Source: Williamsia maris (GTDB lineage: Bacteria > Actinomycetota > Actinomycetes > Mycobacteriales > Mycobacteriaceae). From it: a DNA stretch of 64,000 nt. The notes beneath the pieces were generated by a model. It saw only the letters and a list, made by a program, of their open reading frames with translations, had not been told where the DNA came from and did no database searches. The position numbers and the translations under genes are program-made. Shown here piece by piece: positions 34,389 to 42,972 of this stretch (position 1 is the first letter of the stretch; each line of letters begins with the position of its first letter). The DNA is taken from the NCBI RefSeq assembly GCF_024171815.1, contig NZ_JAMTCJ010000002.1, forward strand, positions 1,116,001 through 1,180,000, written 5' to 3'.

Positions 34389-35063
34389 GTGACGTCGGAC
34401 TCGCCGGAGGTAGGGCCGACCGAATGGGTGACGCCCGCTGATCCGGTCGGGCTGGGGCCGTGGGAGATCGAGCGTGGCACACCGCTTCCCGACGACGACC
34501 ACTACGACCCGGAACTGCTGGCCGACGGCGATCGACGCAATGTCGTCGACCGCTACCGGTACTGGACGCGCGAGGCCATCGTCGCCGACCTCGATACCCG
34601 GCGCCACCCGTTCCACGTCGCCATCGAGAACTTCGCGCACGACGCCAACATCGGCACCGTGGTCCGGACCGCCAACGCCTTCGGTGCCGCCGCGGTGCAC
34701 ATCGTCGGACGCCGACGCTGGAATCGGCGGGGCGCCATGGTCACCGACCGCTATCAGCACGTCGAGCACCACGCCGACGTCGACGCACTGCTGACCTGGG
34801 CGCACGGTGCGGGGCTGTCGGTGGTGGCCGTCGACAACACCCCCGGGTCGACACGACTCGAGACCGCCGACCTCCCCCGCGGGTGTGTGCTGCTGTTCGG
34901 TCAGGAGGGGCCCGGCGTCAGCGAGGACGCGCGCGAGCGGGCGGATCTGACGGTGTCGATCGCGCAGTTCGGCTCGACGCGCAGCATCAACGCCGGCGTG
35001 GCAGCGGGCATCGCCATGCACGCGTGGATTCGCCGGCACGCCGATCTCGACGCAGCCTGGTAG
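34389..35063 (+). CDS. TrmH/SpoU-family RNA 2'-O-methyltransferase
   Basis: This 224-residue protein has a C-terminal SPOUT knot. Motif 1 is FAHDANIGTVVRTANAFGAAAVHIVG (about residues 80-105), motif 2 is LLFGQEGPGVS, and motif 3 is ISIAQFGSTRSINAGVAAGIAMHAWI. It methylates tRNA or rRNA ribose using SAM; the exact site is unknown. Its position after pyrE matches Rv0380c in M. tuberculosis. The N-terminal 65 residues are acidic and specific to this group. Confidence 0.92.
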   Translation: MTSDSPEVGPTEWVTPADPVGLGPWEIERGTPLPDDDHYDPELLADGDRRNVVDRYRYWTREAIVADLDTRRHPFHVAIENFAHDANIGTVVRTANAFGAAAVHIVGRRRWNRRGAMVTDRYQHVEHHADVDALLTWAHGAGLSVVAVDNTPGSTRLETADLPRGCVLLFGQEGPGVSEDARERADLTVSIAQFGSTRSINAGVAAGIAMHAWIRRHADLDAAW

Positions 35064-35081
35064 CTCCCTCGCCGTGCGCGG

Positions 35082-35984
35082 TCAGGAGTCGATCTGGGGG
35101 ACCCCGGTGACGTCGACACCCGGGTGCAGACGCTGCTGGAGATCGGCGAGTGCGGCGTCGTCGAGGACGAGGCCGTAGAGGTCGACAGCCCAGTCGTGCT
35201 CGGGCGTCGACCACGTCTGCGCGTCGTCCTGCCATTCCTCCTCCCACGGCAACGACGACCGTCGACGACGTGCGAGGAGGCCTGACACCGGACCCCACCC
35301 GAGACGCGCGATGAAGGACCCGTTGTCGTCGAAGGCGTCGAGGTGGATCAGGCTGAGATCCACGCGCACCGACACCACGAGGTCGAGCTCGGTGACATTG
35401 CTGTGAAACCAGTTGAGCTGCTGATGTTTTCGTTCCGCGTGGCTCGGTACCGCGGGCGACCGGACATCGGGTACCTCCCACGGTTCGGGTGTGTGGATCT
35501 CGCCGGTCCAGGTGAAGACGGTCCCGTCGACAGGGATGCCGGCGGTGAACTCGACGAAGCTCACCGCCATCCCGAAACCGTCGTTGCGCTCGTCGAGGAC
35601 CACGCCGGTGCGCTGATCGACAACCATCTGCATCGGATGCAGCTTGTGCGCCGGAGGGGCCAGTTCGAACGACCAGCAGGCACGACCGAGGAACTCGACC
35701 TCCTCGATCGGTCCGAGGGGCTGTGCGAAGTCGTCGCCGATCCACCTCGACGGGGGACGGGTGGTGAGCAACTCGCTCCCCAGTCCGTAGTAGGTCAGCT
35801 CGCGCATCGAGCCCAGCAGGGGGAGCTCGTGGCCGAAGGCCCACCGCCACGAGTGCTCGCCGTCGGTCCTCGCCAGCGGCGCGCCGTCGGCGGTGTCGAC
35901 CCGGACGCACGGGCCGTCGCGCCACACCTGTAGGTCGTCGACGCCGTTGACGTAGACCGGCGGGATGTCGCCACCGAAACTCAC
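35082..35984 (-). CDS. Conserved hypothetical protein, 300 residues
   Basis: I do not recognise this protein. It has no signal or TM segment. It is rich in Trp, Asp and Pro and shows alternating beta-like stretches (DLQVWRDGPCVRVDTADG, VVDQRTGVVLDERNDGF, GTVFTWTGEIHTPEPW) that suggest a lipoprotein-like or LolA-like sheet. The GTG start directly abuts the TAG of a 31-codon ORF. It is convergent with the SpoU gene. Confidence 0.7.
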   Translation of the reverse strand: MSFGGDIPPVYVNGVDDLQVWRDGPCVRVDTADGAPLARTDGEHSWRWAFGHELPLLGSMRELTYYGLGSELLTTRPPSRWIGDDFAQPLGPIEEVEFLGRACWSFELAPPAHKLHPMQMVVDQRTGVVLDERNDGFGMAVSFVEFTAGIPVDGTVFTWTGEIHTPEPWEVPDVRSPAVPSHAERKHQQLNWFHSNVTELDLVVSVRVDLSLIHLDAFDDNGSFIARLGWGPVSGLLARRRRSSLPWEEEWQDDAQTWSTPEHDWAVDLYGLVLDDAALADLQQRLHPGVDVTGVPQIDS

Positions 35985-36080
35985 CTAGGGCTCCACCGGT
36001 CCGGTGCGCCGGATCGTTCCCTGGATCGGCAGCGACGGTGCGTCGACCATCTTCACGAGGACTTCGACCCAGGCGACCAT
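35985..36080 (-). CDS. Possible 31-residue ORF directly upstream of the hypothetical gene
   Basis: An ATG at 36080 preceded by AGGCGG opens 31 codons (MVAWVEVLVKMVDAPSLPI..., ending RTGPVEP). The TAG at 35987-35985 is followed without a gap by the GTG of the next gene. It could be a translated leader peptide, or the beginning of a longer ancestral protein cut by a stop. A chance ORF is also possible. Confidence 0.3.
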   Translation of the reverse strand: MVAWVEVLVKMVDAPSLPIQGTIRRTGPVEP

Positions 36081-36116
36081 CCGCCTACGGTGTCACAGCC
36101 GTGCCGGTGCGGACGG

Positions 36117-36824
36117 TCAGGAAGCGTCGGCCTCGACCGGGGGCGGCGGGCCTGCGGCCTTGCGGCGCTTGTAGTACTCCCAGATGATCGGGACGATCGA
36201 GATCAGCACGATCAGGATGAAGATGGGCTCGATGAGCTTCTGGATGATCTCGAACTGGCCGAGCCAGTAGCCCAGCAGCGTGATGCCACAACCCCAGACG
36301 ATGGCGCCGAGCACGTTGTAGGCGGTGAACAGAGCCGCGTTCATACGGGCCGCGCCGGCCACGATCGGGGCCAGGGTGCGCACGATCGGGACGAAACGCG
36401 CCAGGAAGATCGTGATCGGGCCGCGCTTCTCGAAGAACTCGTGGGCCTCGTCGATGTAGCGCTTCTTGAGGACGCGGTTGCCCTCGGCGAACATCGCGGT
36501 CCCTGCGTACCGGCCGATCCAGTAACCGATCTGACCACCGATGATGGCGGCGATCGGGATGAACACGAGTAGCTGCCACAGCGACGCGAACTTGCTGACC
36601 TCGGCGGACTCACCCGCGGCGACCAGGCCGGCGACGAACAGCAGCGAGTCACCCGGCAGGACGGGGAACAGCACGCCGGACTCGATCAGGATGACGGCCA
36701 GCAGACCGACCAGCGCCCACGTGCCGAAGTATCCGAGCAGCGTGATCGGGTCGAGGAAGCCCGGGAGCAACGCGAGGTTGGTGGTCGTGTGGCTCGCGGC
36801 ATCGGCCAGGACGGTGGAATTCAC
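36117..36824 (-). CDS. DedA-family membrane protein
   Basis: This 235-residue protein of the DedA/VTT family has LIESGVLFPVLPGDSLLFVAG (re-entrant helix), GQIGYWIGRYAG, FFEKRGPITIFLARFVPIVRTLAPIVAGAARM (conserved Arg residues) and two C-terminal TM segments. DedA proteins are lipid-related transporters or scramblases needed for envelope function. The GTG at 36824 is used. It is divergent from fba, as Rv0364 is in M. tuberculosis. Confidence 0.92.
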   Translation of the reverse strand: MNSTVLADAASHTTTNLALLPGFLDPITLLGYFGTWALVGLLAVILIESGVLFPVLPGDSLLFVAGLVAAGESAEVSKFASLWQLLVFIPIAAIIGGQIGYWIGRYAGTAMFAEGNRVLKKRYIDEAHEFFEKRGPITIFLARFVPIVRTLAPIVAGAARMNAALFTAYNVLGAIVWGCGITLLGYWLGQFEIIQKLIEPIFILIVLISIVPIIWEYYKRRKAAGPPPPVEADAS

Positions 36825-37013
36825 GGGACCGACAATAGCGGGTCGGTCCTGAGGAAACGCTGTGCGTGCGGTGGTCGTCGGCACCGGAGCGGGACGCGGG
36901 CGGTTGTGAGTTGCCATACTGTTCGCGAGCGTCTGCGCCCACAGTCCACGATCGGACGGGCGGCGGACCGACTCGCGCACTGATTCAGACCTACCCGGTT
37001 GGAGGACAACCCG

Positions 37014-38051
37014 ATGCCCATCGCCACCCCCGAGCAGTACGCCAAGATGCTCGACAGCGCCAAGAAGGGCGGCTACGCGTTCCCTGCGATCAACTGCACT
37101 TCGTCCGAGTCGATCAACGCGGCCCTCAAGGGCTTCGCCGACGCCGGCAGTGACGGCATCATCCAGTTCTCCACCGGTGGCGCGGAGTTCGGCTCCGGAC
37201 TCGGAATCAAGGACATGGTGACCGGCGCAGTCGCGCTCGCCGAGTTCGCGCACGTGGTCGCGGCGAAGTATGACGTCACCGTCGCGCTGCACACCGACCA
37301 CTGCCCGAAGGACAAGCTCGACACCTACGTCCGCCCCCTGATCGCCATCTCGCAGGAGCGTGTCGACAACGGTCAGAACCCGCTGTTCCAGTCGCACATG
37401 TGGGACGGCAGCGCGGTCCCGCTCGACGAGAACCTCGAGATCGCCAAGGACCTGCTGGCCAAGGCGGCCTCGGCCAAGATCATCCTGGAAATCGAGATCG
37501 GCGTCGTGGGTGGCGAGGAGGACGGTGTCGAGAACGAGATCAACGACAAGCTGTTCACCACCGCCGATGACTTCGAGAAGACCGTCGACGCCCTAGGAGC
37601 CGGCGATGCGGGCAGCCGGTACCTGCTGGCCGCGACGTTCGGCAACGTCCATGGCGTCTACAAGCCGGGCAACGTCAAGCTCAAGCCCGAGGTGCTCAAG
37701 CTCGGTCAGGAGGTCGCCGAGAAGAAGCTCGGAGAATCCGCAGGCGAGAAGCCCTTCGACTTCGTCTTCCACGGCGGATCGGGCTCGCTGAAGAGCGAGA
37801 TCGACGAGGCGCTGGGCTACGGCGTCATCAAGATGAACGTCGACACCGACACCCAGTACGCCTTCACCCGCCCGCTGGCCGGCCACATGCTCGCCAACTA
37901 CGACGGCGTCCTCAAGATCGACGGCGACGTGGGCAACAAGAAGGTCTACGACCCGCGCAGCTACCTCAAGAAGGCCGAGGCCGGGATGACCGAGCGCGTC
38001 GTCGAGGCCTGCAACGACCTCAAGTCGGCCGGGAAGTCCATCAGCGCCTGA
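37014..38051 (+). CDS. fba: Class II fructose-1,6-bisphosphate aldolase
   Basis: This 345-residue zinc aldolase of glycolysis cleaves fructose-1,6-bisphosphate to DHAP and glyceraldehyde-3-phosphate. Seen motifs are YAFPAINCTSSESINA, the zinc/catalytic HTDHCPKD, EIEIGVVGGEEDGVE, FGNVHGVYKPG and FVFHGGSGS with the phosphate site NVDTDTQYAFTRP. A GGAGGA precedes the ATG. The same gene lies beside DedA in M. tuberculosis (Rv0363c/Rv0364). Confidence 0.97.
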   Translation: MPIATPEQYAKMLDSAKKGGYAFPAINCTSSESINAALKGFADAGSDGIIQFSTGGAEFGSGLGIKDMVTGAVALAEFAHVVAAKYDVTVALHTDHCPKDKLDTYVRPLIAISQERVDNGQNPLFQSHMWDGSAVPLDENLEIAKDLLAKAASAKIILEIEIGVVGGEEDGVENEINDKLFTTADDFEKTVDALGAGDAGSRYLLAATFGNVHGVYKPGNVKLKPEVLKLGQEVAEKKLGESAGEKPFDFVFHGGSGSLKSEIDEALGYGVIKMNVDTDTQYAFTRPLAGHMLANYDGVLKIDGDVGNKKVYDPRSYLKKAEAGMTERVVEACNDLKSAGKSISA

Positions 38052-38070
38052 CCTCCCCGCCAGACGAACA

Positions 38071-38102
38071 CGGCCCCCGTCGCGCGATGCGATCGGGGGC
38101 CG
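38071..38102. terminator. Hairpin terminator after fba
   Basis: CGGCCCCCG (38071-38079) pairs with CGGGGGCCG (38094-38102) around a 14-base loop. There is no T-tract. It sits between the convergent fba and Rv0361-like genes and could serve both. Confidence 0.7.
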
Positions 38103-38138
38103 CGTCGTGTGCGGTGTGGTCGTGTCCGGTACGGGTGG

Positions 38139-39443
38139 TCAGCCCGCGGTGCAGACCTTCCAGTCGTCGCCGTCCTTGCGCAGACGCAGGGCGACGTCGG
38201 TGGTCTTCTCCGGTGTACCGGTGTTGAACGCGGTCACCTCGACGACGGCGTCGGACCCGTCGACCCGTGCCGCCTTCACACCACGCACATCGACCAACTC
38301 GTTGTTGGCCTTCTGCGTCTCGAACTGCTGGCGGAACGCCTCGTCGCTGACGGTGTCGTAGAACTGCTTGCGCTCGCCGCAGGTGATCGAGCGCAGGGTG
38401 GACAGGTCGCCGTTGCTCAGAGCGGTCGTATAGGTGGTCGCGGCGTCGGCCGCCTGGTCGGCGTCGGGCTTGGCGGGTTCTCCGCGGGTGGCGACGAGGG
38501 CGATGACGACGGCTGCGATGGCGACCACGATGACCACGATCGACGCGACCCACAGCACCACGCGACGAGACCGTCCGACGGCTGCGGCCTTCGTCGACGT
38601 GGTTGCGGGCGGGATGTACTGCGGTGCAACCGAATCCGACCGCCAGTTGGCGTCGTCCGCGGTGGACGGCGCCGATGCGGCCGCCACGGGGGCGATCTTC
38701 TCGGTGGGCAGATCGGTGGGCTCTGGGTCTGGGTCGGCCGCGACCGGCGGTGTCGTGTCCTCGGGCTCGGCGGCGGGGGCTTTCACCACGGAGATCGGCT
38801 CGGTCTCGTCCGGCGTCTCGTCGACGACCGGGTCTTCGACAACGGGCTCCTCGACGACCGGTGCCACGGCGTCGTCGGGCCGGCCCGCTTCGGTCGTGTC
38901 CTCGGCAGGCTCGTCGACCGGGATCTCGGCGTCGGCGAGTTCAGCGGCGGCCAGTTCGGCCTCGGTCGGTTCGATGTCGACGGGCGGGGCCGCCTGCTCC
39001 TCGACGACCGCGGCATCGGTCTCCGCCGACGGGATCTCGTTCTCGGCGTTCTCCGGGTCGTCGTCGAGGTCGACCTCCGGGGTCACCGCGCCGGGCGCGT
39101 CCTGCGCCTCGTCGACATCGTCGGACTCGGGTTCGATCGCCTGGCCGTCAGGAGCCTCGGTCGATTCCGCCGAAGTCTCGGCCTCGGGCTCGTCCGCCGC
39201 CGGGTCGTCGTCGGCGACCGCCTCGGAGTCCTCCTCGGGATCGGTGGTCCCCGGGATGTCGGCCGGCTCGGACGGCGTCACGGCGGATGCGTCCTCGGTG
39301 TTCGCGCGCGGGGCGGGGGCGACGGACTGGTCGGCGGCCGGTGACGGCTCGACGGTCGCGCCCGTGGTCGGTCGCCTCAGACGTCGGATGGCCGAGAGCG
39401 CCTTGCCCACCGCCGAGTTGCCCGTGTCGTCCGGATGCGACAT
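38139..39443 (-). CDS. Rv0361-like membrane protein with acidic low-complexity region
   Basis: The protein has 434 residues. After a short basic start (IRRLRRPTTG), a strongly acidic Glu/Asp/Ala/Pro-rich region covers about residues 30-285. One TM helix follows (RRVVLWVASIVVIVVAIAAVVIALVATR, about 298-326), then an extracellular domain of about 105 residues. That domain has an NTF2-like pattern (AATTYTTALSNGDLSTLRSITCGERKQFYDTVSDEAFRQQF...) with paired cysteines near its start and end (ITCGE, KVCTAG). It matches Rv0361 in position, but the acidic part is much longer than I would expect. Function unknown. Confidence 0.8.
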   Translation of the reverse strand: MSHPDDTGNSAVGKALSAIRRLRRPTTGATVEPSPAADQSVAPAPRANTEDASAVTPSEPADIPGTTDPEEDSEAVADDDPAADEPEAETSAESTEAPDGQAIEPESDDVDEAQDAPGAVTPEVDLDDDPENAENEIPSAETDAAVVEEQAAPPVDIEPTEAELAAAELADAEIPVDEPAEDTTEAGRPDDAVAPVVEEPVVEDPVVDETPDETEPISVVKAPAAEPEDTTPPVAADPDPEPTDLPTEKIAPVAAASAPSTADDANWRSDSVAPQYIPPATTSTKAAAVGRSRRVVLWVASIVVIVVAIAAVVIALVATRGEPAKPDADQAADAATTYTTALSNGDLSTLRSITCGERKQFYDTVSDEAFRQQFETQKANNELVDVRGVKAARVDGSDAVVEVTAFNTGTPEKTTDVALRLRKDGDDWKVCTAG

Positions 39444-39629
39444 CCGTGTCCTCGCCTTCGTCGTGTGGCTGGGTGGCTCCGGCCGTCGCCGCGCCGCTCC
39501 GTCGAGCCCACGGCGAGCAGAGCATCGGCCCGCAGTCGCTCACCCTATCGAACGTGCGATGGGCCGTCGCACCATCTGTTCGTGCTGCCGGTGGCGCCGC
39601 CCGGACCTGTCGGTGTGCACAATGGGGCG

Positions 39630-40046
39630 GTGACGTCCTTCGGAGATCTTCTCGGTCCACAGCCCACCCTGCTCACCGGTGACGACGACGCCGAATCGGA
39701 TCTGCTCAACGGAACCGACGCGAAGACCGTCGCCGCCGCGCACCCCACCGCGTCGATCGCGTGGGCGTACCTGGCCGAGGCGGCCTTCGATTCCGGCGAG
39801 GTCATCACCGCCTACGCCTACGCCCGCACCGGGTACCACCGCGGCCTCGACCAGCTGCGACGCCACGGATGGAAGGGCTTCGGCGCCGTTCCGTGGAGCC
39901 ACGAGCCCAACCGCGGCTTCCTCCGATGCGTCGCCGTGCTCGCCCGTGCGGCCCAGTCCATCGGCGAGAACGACGAATACCACCGTTGCCTCGATCTCCT
40001 GAACGACAGTGACGAGACCGCAGCGGCGGAACTCGGCCTCGCCTAG
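39630..40046 (+). CDS. DUF3151 family protein (Rv0360c-like)
   Basis: This 138-residue cytosolic protein has the DUF3151 signature: FGDLLGPQPTLL, ASIAWAYLAEAAFDSGEVITAYAYARTGYHRGLDQLRRHGWKG, and PWSHEPNRGFLRCVAVLARAA. The helical pattern is TPR-like. Function is unknown, but its place between the Rv0361-like and Rv0359-like genes is conserved. The FUSC gene begins inside its last 38 bases. Confidence 0.9.
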   Translation: MTSFGDLLGPQPTLLTGDDDAESDLLNGTDAKTVAAAHPTASIAWAYLAEAAFDSGEVITAYAYARTGYHRGLDQLRRHGWKGFGAVPWSHEPNRGFLRCVAVLARAAQSIGENDEYHRCLDLLNDSDETAAAELGLA

Positions 40047-41196
40047 AGGTCCGAGTACCGGCGGCGCGTCCGACAACGCGCCGCTACAGGCGCTCTTGGC
40101 GTCTCTGCGTCGACGACACAACCAGCTCCCACCCGCCGTCCGCACGCGCACCCGTCGCGTGTGGCTGTCGCTGTTGCCCATCGCGCAGTGCTCGCTTGCG
40201 GCCGGCGCCGCCTGGGCGATCGCCACGCATCTGTTCGGCCACCCCACCCCGTTCTTCGCGCCGATCGCCGCCGTCATCTCCCTCGGACTCTCGCTGGGCC
40301 AGCGGTGGCGCCGCGCGGTCGAGATGGTCGGTGGTGTCACGGTCGGCATCGGGGTCGGCGACCTCCTGGTCCGATGGATCGGCTCGGGCTGGTGGCAGAT
40401 CAGCGTCGTGGTCGCGCTGGCGATGGTCGTCGCGGTCTCCCTCGACCGCGGCCCGCTCGTACCGATCCAGGCCGCGAGCTCGGCCGTCCTCGTCGCCACC
40501 CTTCTGCCTCCCGGTGGGGCGGCCGGGTTCAACCGCATGATCGACGCCCTCATCGGTGGCGTCATCGGGGTGTTCATCGTGGCCCTGATCCCGACCCACC
40601 CGGTGCTGCGGGCACGACGTGACGCGGCCGCGGTCCTCGCGACGATGGGACTCGTGGTCGACGGCGTGGTCGAGGGGCTGCGGTCGTCGGACGCCGACGT
40701 CATCTCCGGTGCCCTGAGTCGCGCCCGTGGGACGCAGGGAGCGATCGACACCATGCGCGCCGACATGAGCGGCGGCAAAGAGATCAGCCACATCTCGCCG
40801 CTGTACTGGAACTCACGGCACCGGCTGTCGCGGCTCGCGGCCACCGCGGACCCCATCGACAACGCGGTCCGCAACATCCGGGTGATGGCTCGCCGGGCGC
40901 TCTCGGGGATCCAGCACGGCGAGCAGATGCACTCCGACGTCATCGACGTGGTGGCCGAGCTGGTCGCGGCGCTGGAAATCCTCCGCCGGATGCTGCTCGC
41001 CGACCCCGGCGAGTCGCCGGACGGGGCCGACGCCGCCCGGGTGCTGCGGAGCATCGCGCGCAAGGCGAAACCCGAACTCGTGGCCGGGAGCGGGCTGTCG
41101 GAGACGGTGATCCTCGGGCAGGTGCGGTCGATCATCGTCGACCTGCTGATGGTGGCCGGTCTCAAGCGGGAATCCGCGATCGCCACGCTCCGCTGA
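40009..41196 (+). CDS. FUSC / aromatic-acid-exporter-like membrane protein
   Basis: The 395-residue protein has about six TM segments in its first half (SLLPIAQCSLAAGAAWAIATHLF, PFFAPIAAVISLGLSLGQRWRRAVEMVGGVTVGIGVGDLLV, then WWQISVVVALAMVVAVSL). A cytosolic helical domain forms the second half. The APIAAV...GQR..RA.E...G...G motif is typical of FUSC and aromatic acid exporters (AaeB, YhfK-type). The substrate is unknown. The first GTG overlaps DUF3151 by 38 bases; a later start is possible because the first 35 residues are low-complexity. Confidence 0.82.
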   Translation: MTRPQRRNSASPRGPSTGGASDNAPLQALLASLRRRHNQLPPAVRTRTRRVWLSLLPIAQCSLAAGAAWAIATHLFGHPTPFFAPIAAVISLGLSLGQRWRRAVEMVGGVTVGIGVGDLLVRWIGSGWWQISVVVALAMVVAVSLDRGPLVPIQAASSAVLVATLLPPGGAAGFNRMIDALIGGVIGVFIVALIPTHPVLRARRDAAAVLATMGLVVDGVVEGLRSSDADVISGALSRARGTQGAIDTMRADMSGGKEISHISPLYWNSRHRLSRLAATADPIDNAVRNIRVMARRALSGIQHGEQMHSDVIDVVAELVAALEILRRMLLADPGESPDGADAARVLRSIARKAKPELVAGSGLSETVILGQVRSIIVDLLMVAGLKRESAIATLR

Positions 41197-41234
41197 CCGC
41201 CGAGCGTGCCGAAACAAACCCGCCGAGCGTGCGA
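41197..41234. repeat. Two-copy 23-bp direct repeat downstream of FUSC gene
   Basis: CCGCCGAGCGTGC occurs at 41197-41209 and again at 41220-41232, separated by GAAACAAAC-type bases. It is a different sequence from the 21-bp GGCCCAAC arrays but has a similar period and also starts right at a gene end. Confidence 0.6.
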
Positions 41235-41264
41235 TGCCAGACAGTTCTCCCAGGCCCGTTGTCT

Positions 41265-41286
41265 TATATGCGCGAATGCGCATATA
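41265..41286. promoter_or_regulatory. Perfect 9-4-9 palindromic operator before the CDF transporter
   Basis: TATATGCGC (41265-41273) and GCGCATATA (41278-41286) are exact inverted arms around GAAT. The site ends 8 bases before the CDF start codon. The ATATGCG...CGCATAT form is what I know from SmtB/ArsR-type metal sensors such as KmtR or NmtR in mycobacteria. No sensor gene is adjacent. Confidence 0.75.
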
Positions 41287-41294
41287 TTGACGAC

Positions 41295-42209
41295 ATGGGC
41301 CACGGACACAGTCACTCCCACGCGCCATCGGCGGATTCGGTCGGCAACCGTCGCCTCTGGCCGATGGTCGTCGGCATGGCGATCATCGGCACGTTCTTCG
41401 TGGTCGAGGTGGTCGCCGGTGTCCTGGCGAACTCGCTCGCACTGCTCGCCGACGCCGGCCACATGCTCACCGACGTCCTCGCCATGGCGATGGGACTCGT
41501 CGCGCTGTTGCTGGCTCGACACGGCAGCTCCGAGGGGGAGAAGACCTTCGGGTGGCACCGCGCCGAGGTGTTCACCGCGGTGGCGAACGCCGTCCTGCTC
41601 ATCGGCGTCGCGGTCTTCGTGCTGTACGAGGCGATCGAGCGCCTGGGGACCGATCCACAGGTCCCCGGCCTCACCCTGATCGTCGTGGCCCTCGTCGGGC
41701 TCGCCGCCAATCTGGTGGTGATGCTGTTGCTGCGCAGCGACTCCGAGAAGAGCATCGCGGTCCGCGGCGCCTACATGGAGGTGCTCGCCGACGCGGTCGG
41801 CAGCGTCGGCGTCCTGATCGCCGGCATCATCGCGCTGACCACGGGTTGGGGCTACGCCGACATCGTCGTCGCCGTGCTGATCGCCCTGTGGGTCGCGCCG
41901 CGGGCCATCCGCCTTGCGCTCGACGCCCTGCGCATCCTGTCGCAGCGGGCGCCCGCGCATGTCGATGTCGCGGCCGTGCGCGCCGAACTCGAGGCGCTGC
42001 CCCAGGTGCACGACGTCCACGACCTGCACGTGTGGACCCTGACCACCGGCATGGACGTGGCCACTGTGCATCTCGGCAGTGACCAGCCGAACGCTGACGT
42101 GCTGACCGCGGCGCGCGCGGTCCTCGAACGGCACGGTCTCGATCACGCGACCGTCCAGGTCGATCCCATCGAGATCCAACGCGCCTGTCACCGCGACCTC
42201 ACCTGGTAG
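41295..42209 (+). CDS. CDF-family divalent metal cation exporter
   Basis: This 304-residue cation diffusion facilitator has a His-rich N-terminus (MGHGHSHSHAP), six TM helices and the metal sites ALLADAGHMLTDVLAMAMGL (TM2) and GAYMEVLADAVGSVGVLIAG (TM5). The C-terminal cytosolic domain includes VHDVHDLHVWTLTTGM. It exports Zn, Co, Ni or Cd by H+ exchange. The ATG at 41295 is chosen over an upstream start because the upstream frame runs through the operator palindrome. The leader is extremely short. Confidence 0.93.
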   Translation: MGHGHSHSHAPSADSVGNRRLWPMVVGMAIIGTFFVVEVVAGVLANSLALLADAGHMLTDVLAMAMGLVALLLARHGSSEGEKTFGWHRAEVFTAVANAVLLIGVAVFVLYEAIERLGTDPQVPGLTLIVVALVGLAANLVVMLLLRSDSEKSIAVRGAYMEVLADAVGSVGVLIAGIIALTTGWGYADIVVAVLIALWVAPRAIRLALDALRILSQRAPAHVDVAAVRAELEALPQVHDVHDLHVWTLTTGMDVATVHLGSDQPNADVLTAARAVLERHGLDHATVQVDPIEIQRACHRDLTW

Positions 42210-42264
42210 CACCGGGGCGAAACTCGCTGGCCAGGCGCGCCGACCGTCGGACAGGATGGGCGTC

Positions 42265-42885
42265 ATGAGCACCGACGCGTTGAGCCGACTACACCGCAAA
42301 CCCGACCGCGGCGGCGACCGAGCGCTGCTCGACGAGATCCTCGACGAGGTGAAGGTCGGCACGTTGTCGACGGTCGTCGACGGGTTGCCGTGGTCGGTGC
42401 CGATGCTGTTCGCCCGTGACGGTGACCGGATCCTGCTCCACGGATCGACCGGGGCCGGAGCGCTGCGGCATGTGGCGACCGGTGCTCCGGTGACGCTCAC
42501 CGCCTTCGTGCTCGATGGTCTCGTGGTCGCCGACACCCTCTTCGACCACTCGGCCAACTATCGTTCCGCCGTCGTCCGGGGAACGCTCGACGAGGTCGAC
42601 GTCGATCCATCGCATGCGCTGGACGTGCTGTCGGACAAGCTGATCCCGGGCCGAACCGACGAGGTGCGCGCCCACACCGGCAAAGAGATCGCCGCCACCG
42701 CGGTGCTGGCGTTGGAGATCCGGGACGGTCAGTGGATCACCAAGGCGCGCAGCGGACCGCCCGGCGAACCGTCGGAACCCGTCTGGACCGGGGTCGTTCC
42801 GACCCGGATCGTGTACGGAGAGCCTGTCGGTGCCACGGACGGCGAGGTCCCTGCGTCGGTGCGGGGCCTGACGACCCGCGACTGA
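42265..42885 (+). CDS. Pyridoxamine 5'-phosphate oxidase-like flavoprotein
   Basis: This is a 206-residue split-barrel FMN-binding protein. Seen features are VGTLSTVVDGLPWSVPMLFARDGDRILLHGS, the FDHSANYRSAVVRGTLDEV segment and the closing GEPSEPVWTGVVPTRIVYGEP. Members of this branch (FlaRed/Flavin-nucleotide-binding type) bind FMN or F420; the reaction is unknown. Either the ATG at 42256 or at 42265 may start it; the second has better family agreement. Confidence 0.85.
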   Translation: MSTDALSRLHRKPDRGGDRALLDEILDEVKVGTLSTVVDGLPWSVPMLFARDGDRILLHGSTGAGALRHVATGAPVTLTAFVLDGLVVADTLFDHSANYRSAVVRGTLDEVDVDPSHALDVLSDKLIPGRTDEVRAHTGKEIAATAVLALEIRDGQWITKARSGPPGEPSEPVWTGVVPTRIVYGEPVGATDGEVPASVRGLTTRD

Positions 42886-42933
42886 CCCCGCTCGTGGGGT
42901 GTGACCACGGTTCATTCCGTTACCGACACTCAC

Positions 42934-42963
42934 ATTTACATTTCGTATGCAATCGGTTTCTAC
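42934..42963 (+). promoter_or_regulatory. Promoter-like element before the small VCBS gene
   Basis: The element begins ATTTACATTT and contains TGCAATC before a TTCTAC hexamer. TTTACA (42935-42940) and TTCTAC (42958-42963) are 17 bases apart, as for -35 and -10 boxes. It aligns with the element at 47284-47312 in 23 of 29 positions. It ends about 10 bases before the ATG at 42973. Confidence 0.6.
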
Positions 42964-42972
42964 CCTTGCCGC

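Noticed and set aside
36904-36920. fba promoter with TTGTGA and CATACT
   Set aside because: The two hexamers are only five bases apart, so they cannot be a -35/-10 pair; I could not define a convincing fba promoter.
39540-42557. 1,005-codon open frame on the minus strand
   Set aside because: It runs antisense through the DUF3151, FUSC and CDF genes, which have clear family motifs. The translation is low-complexity and typical of a GC-driven shadow frame.
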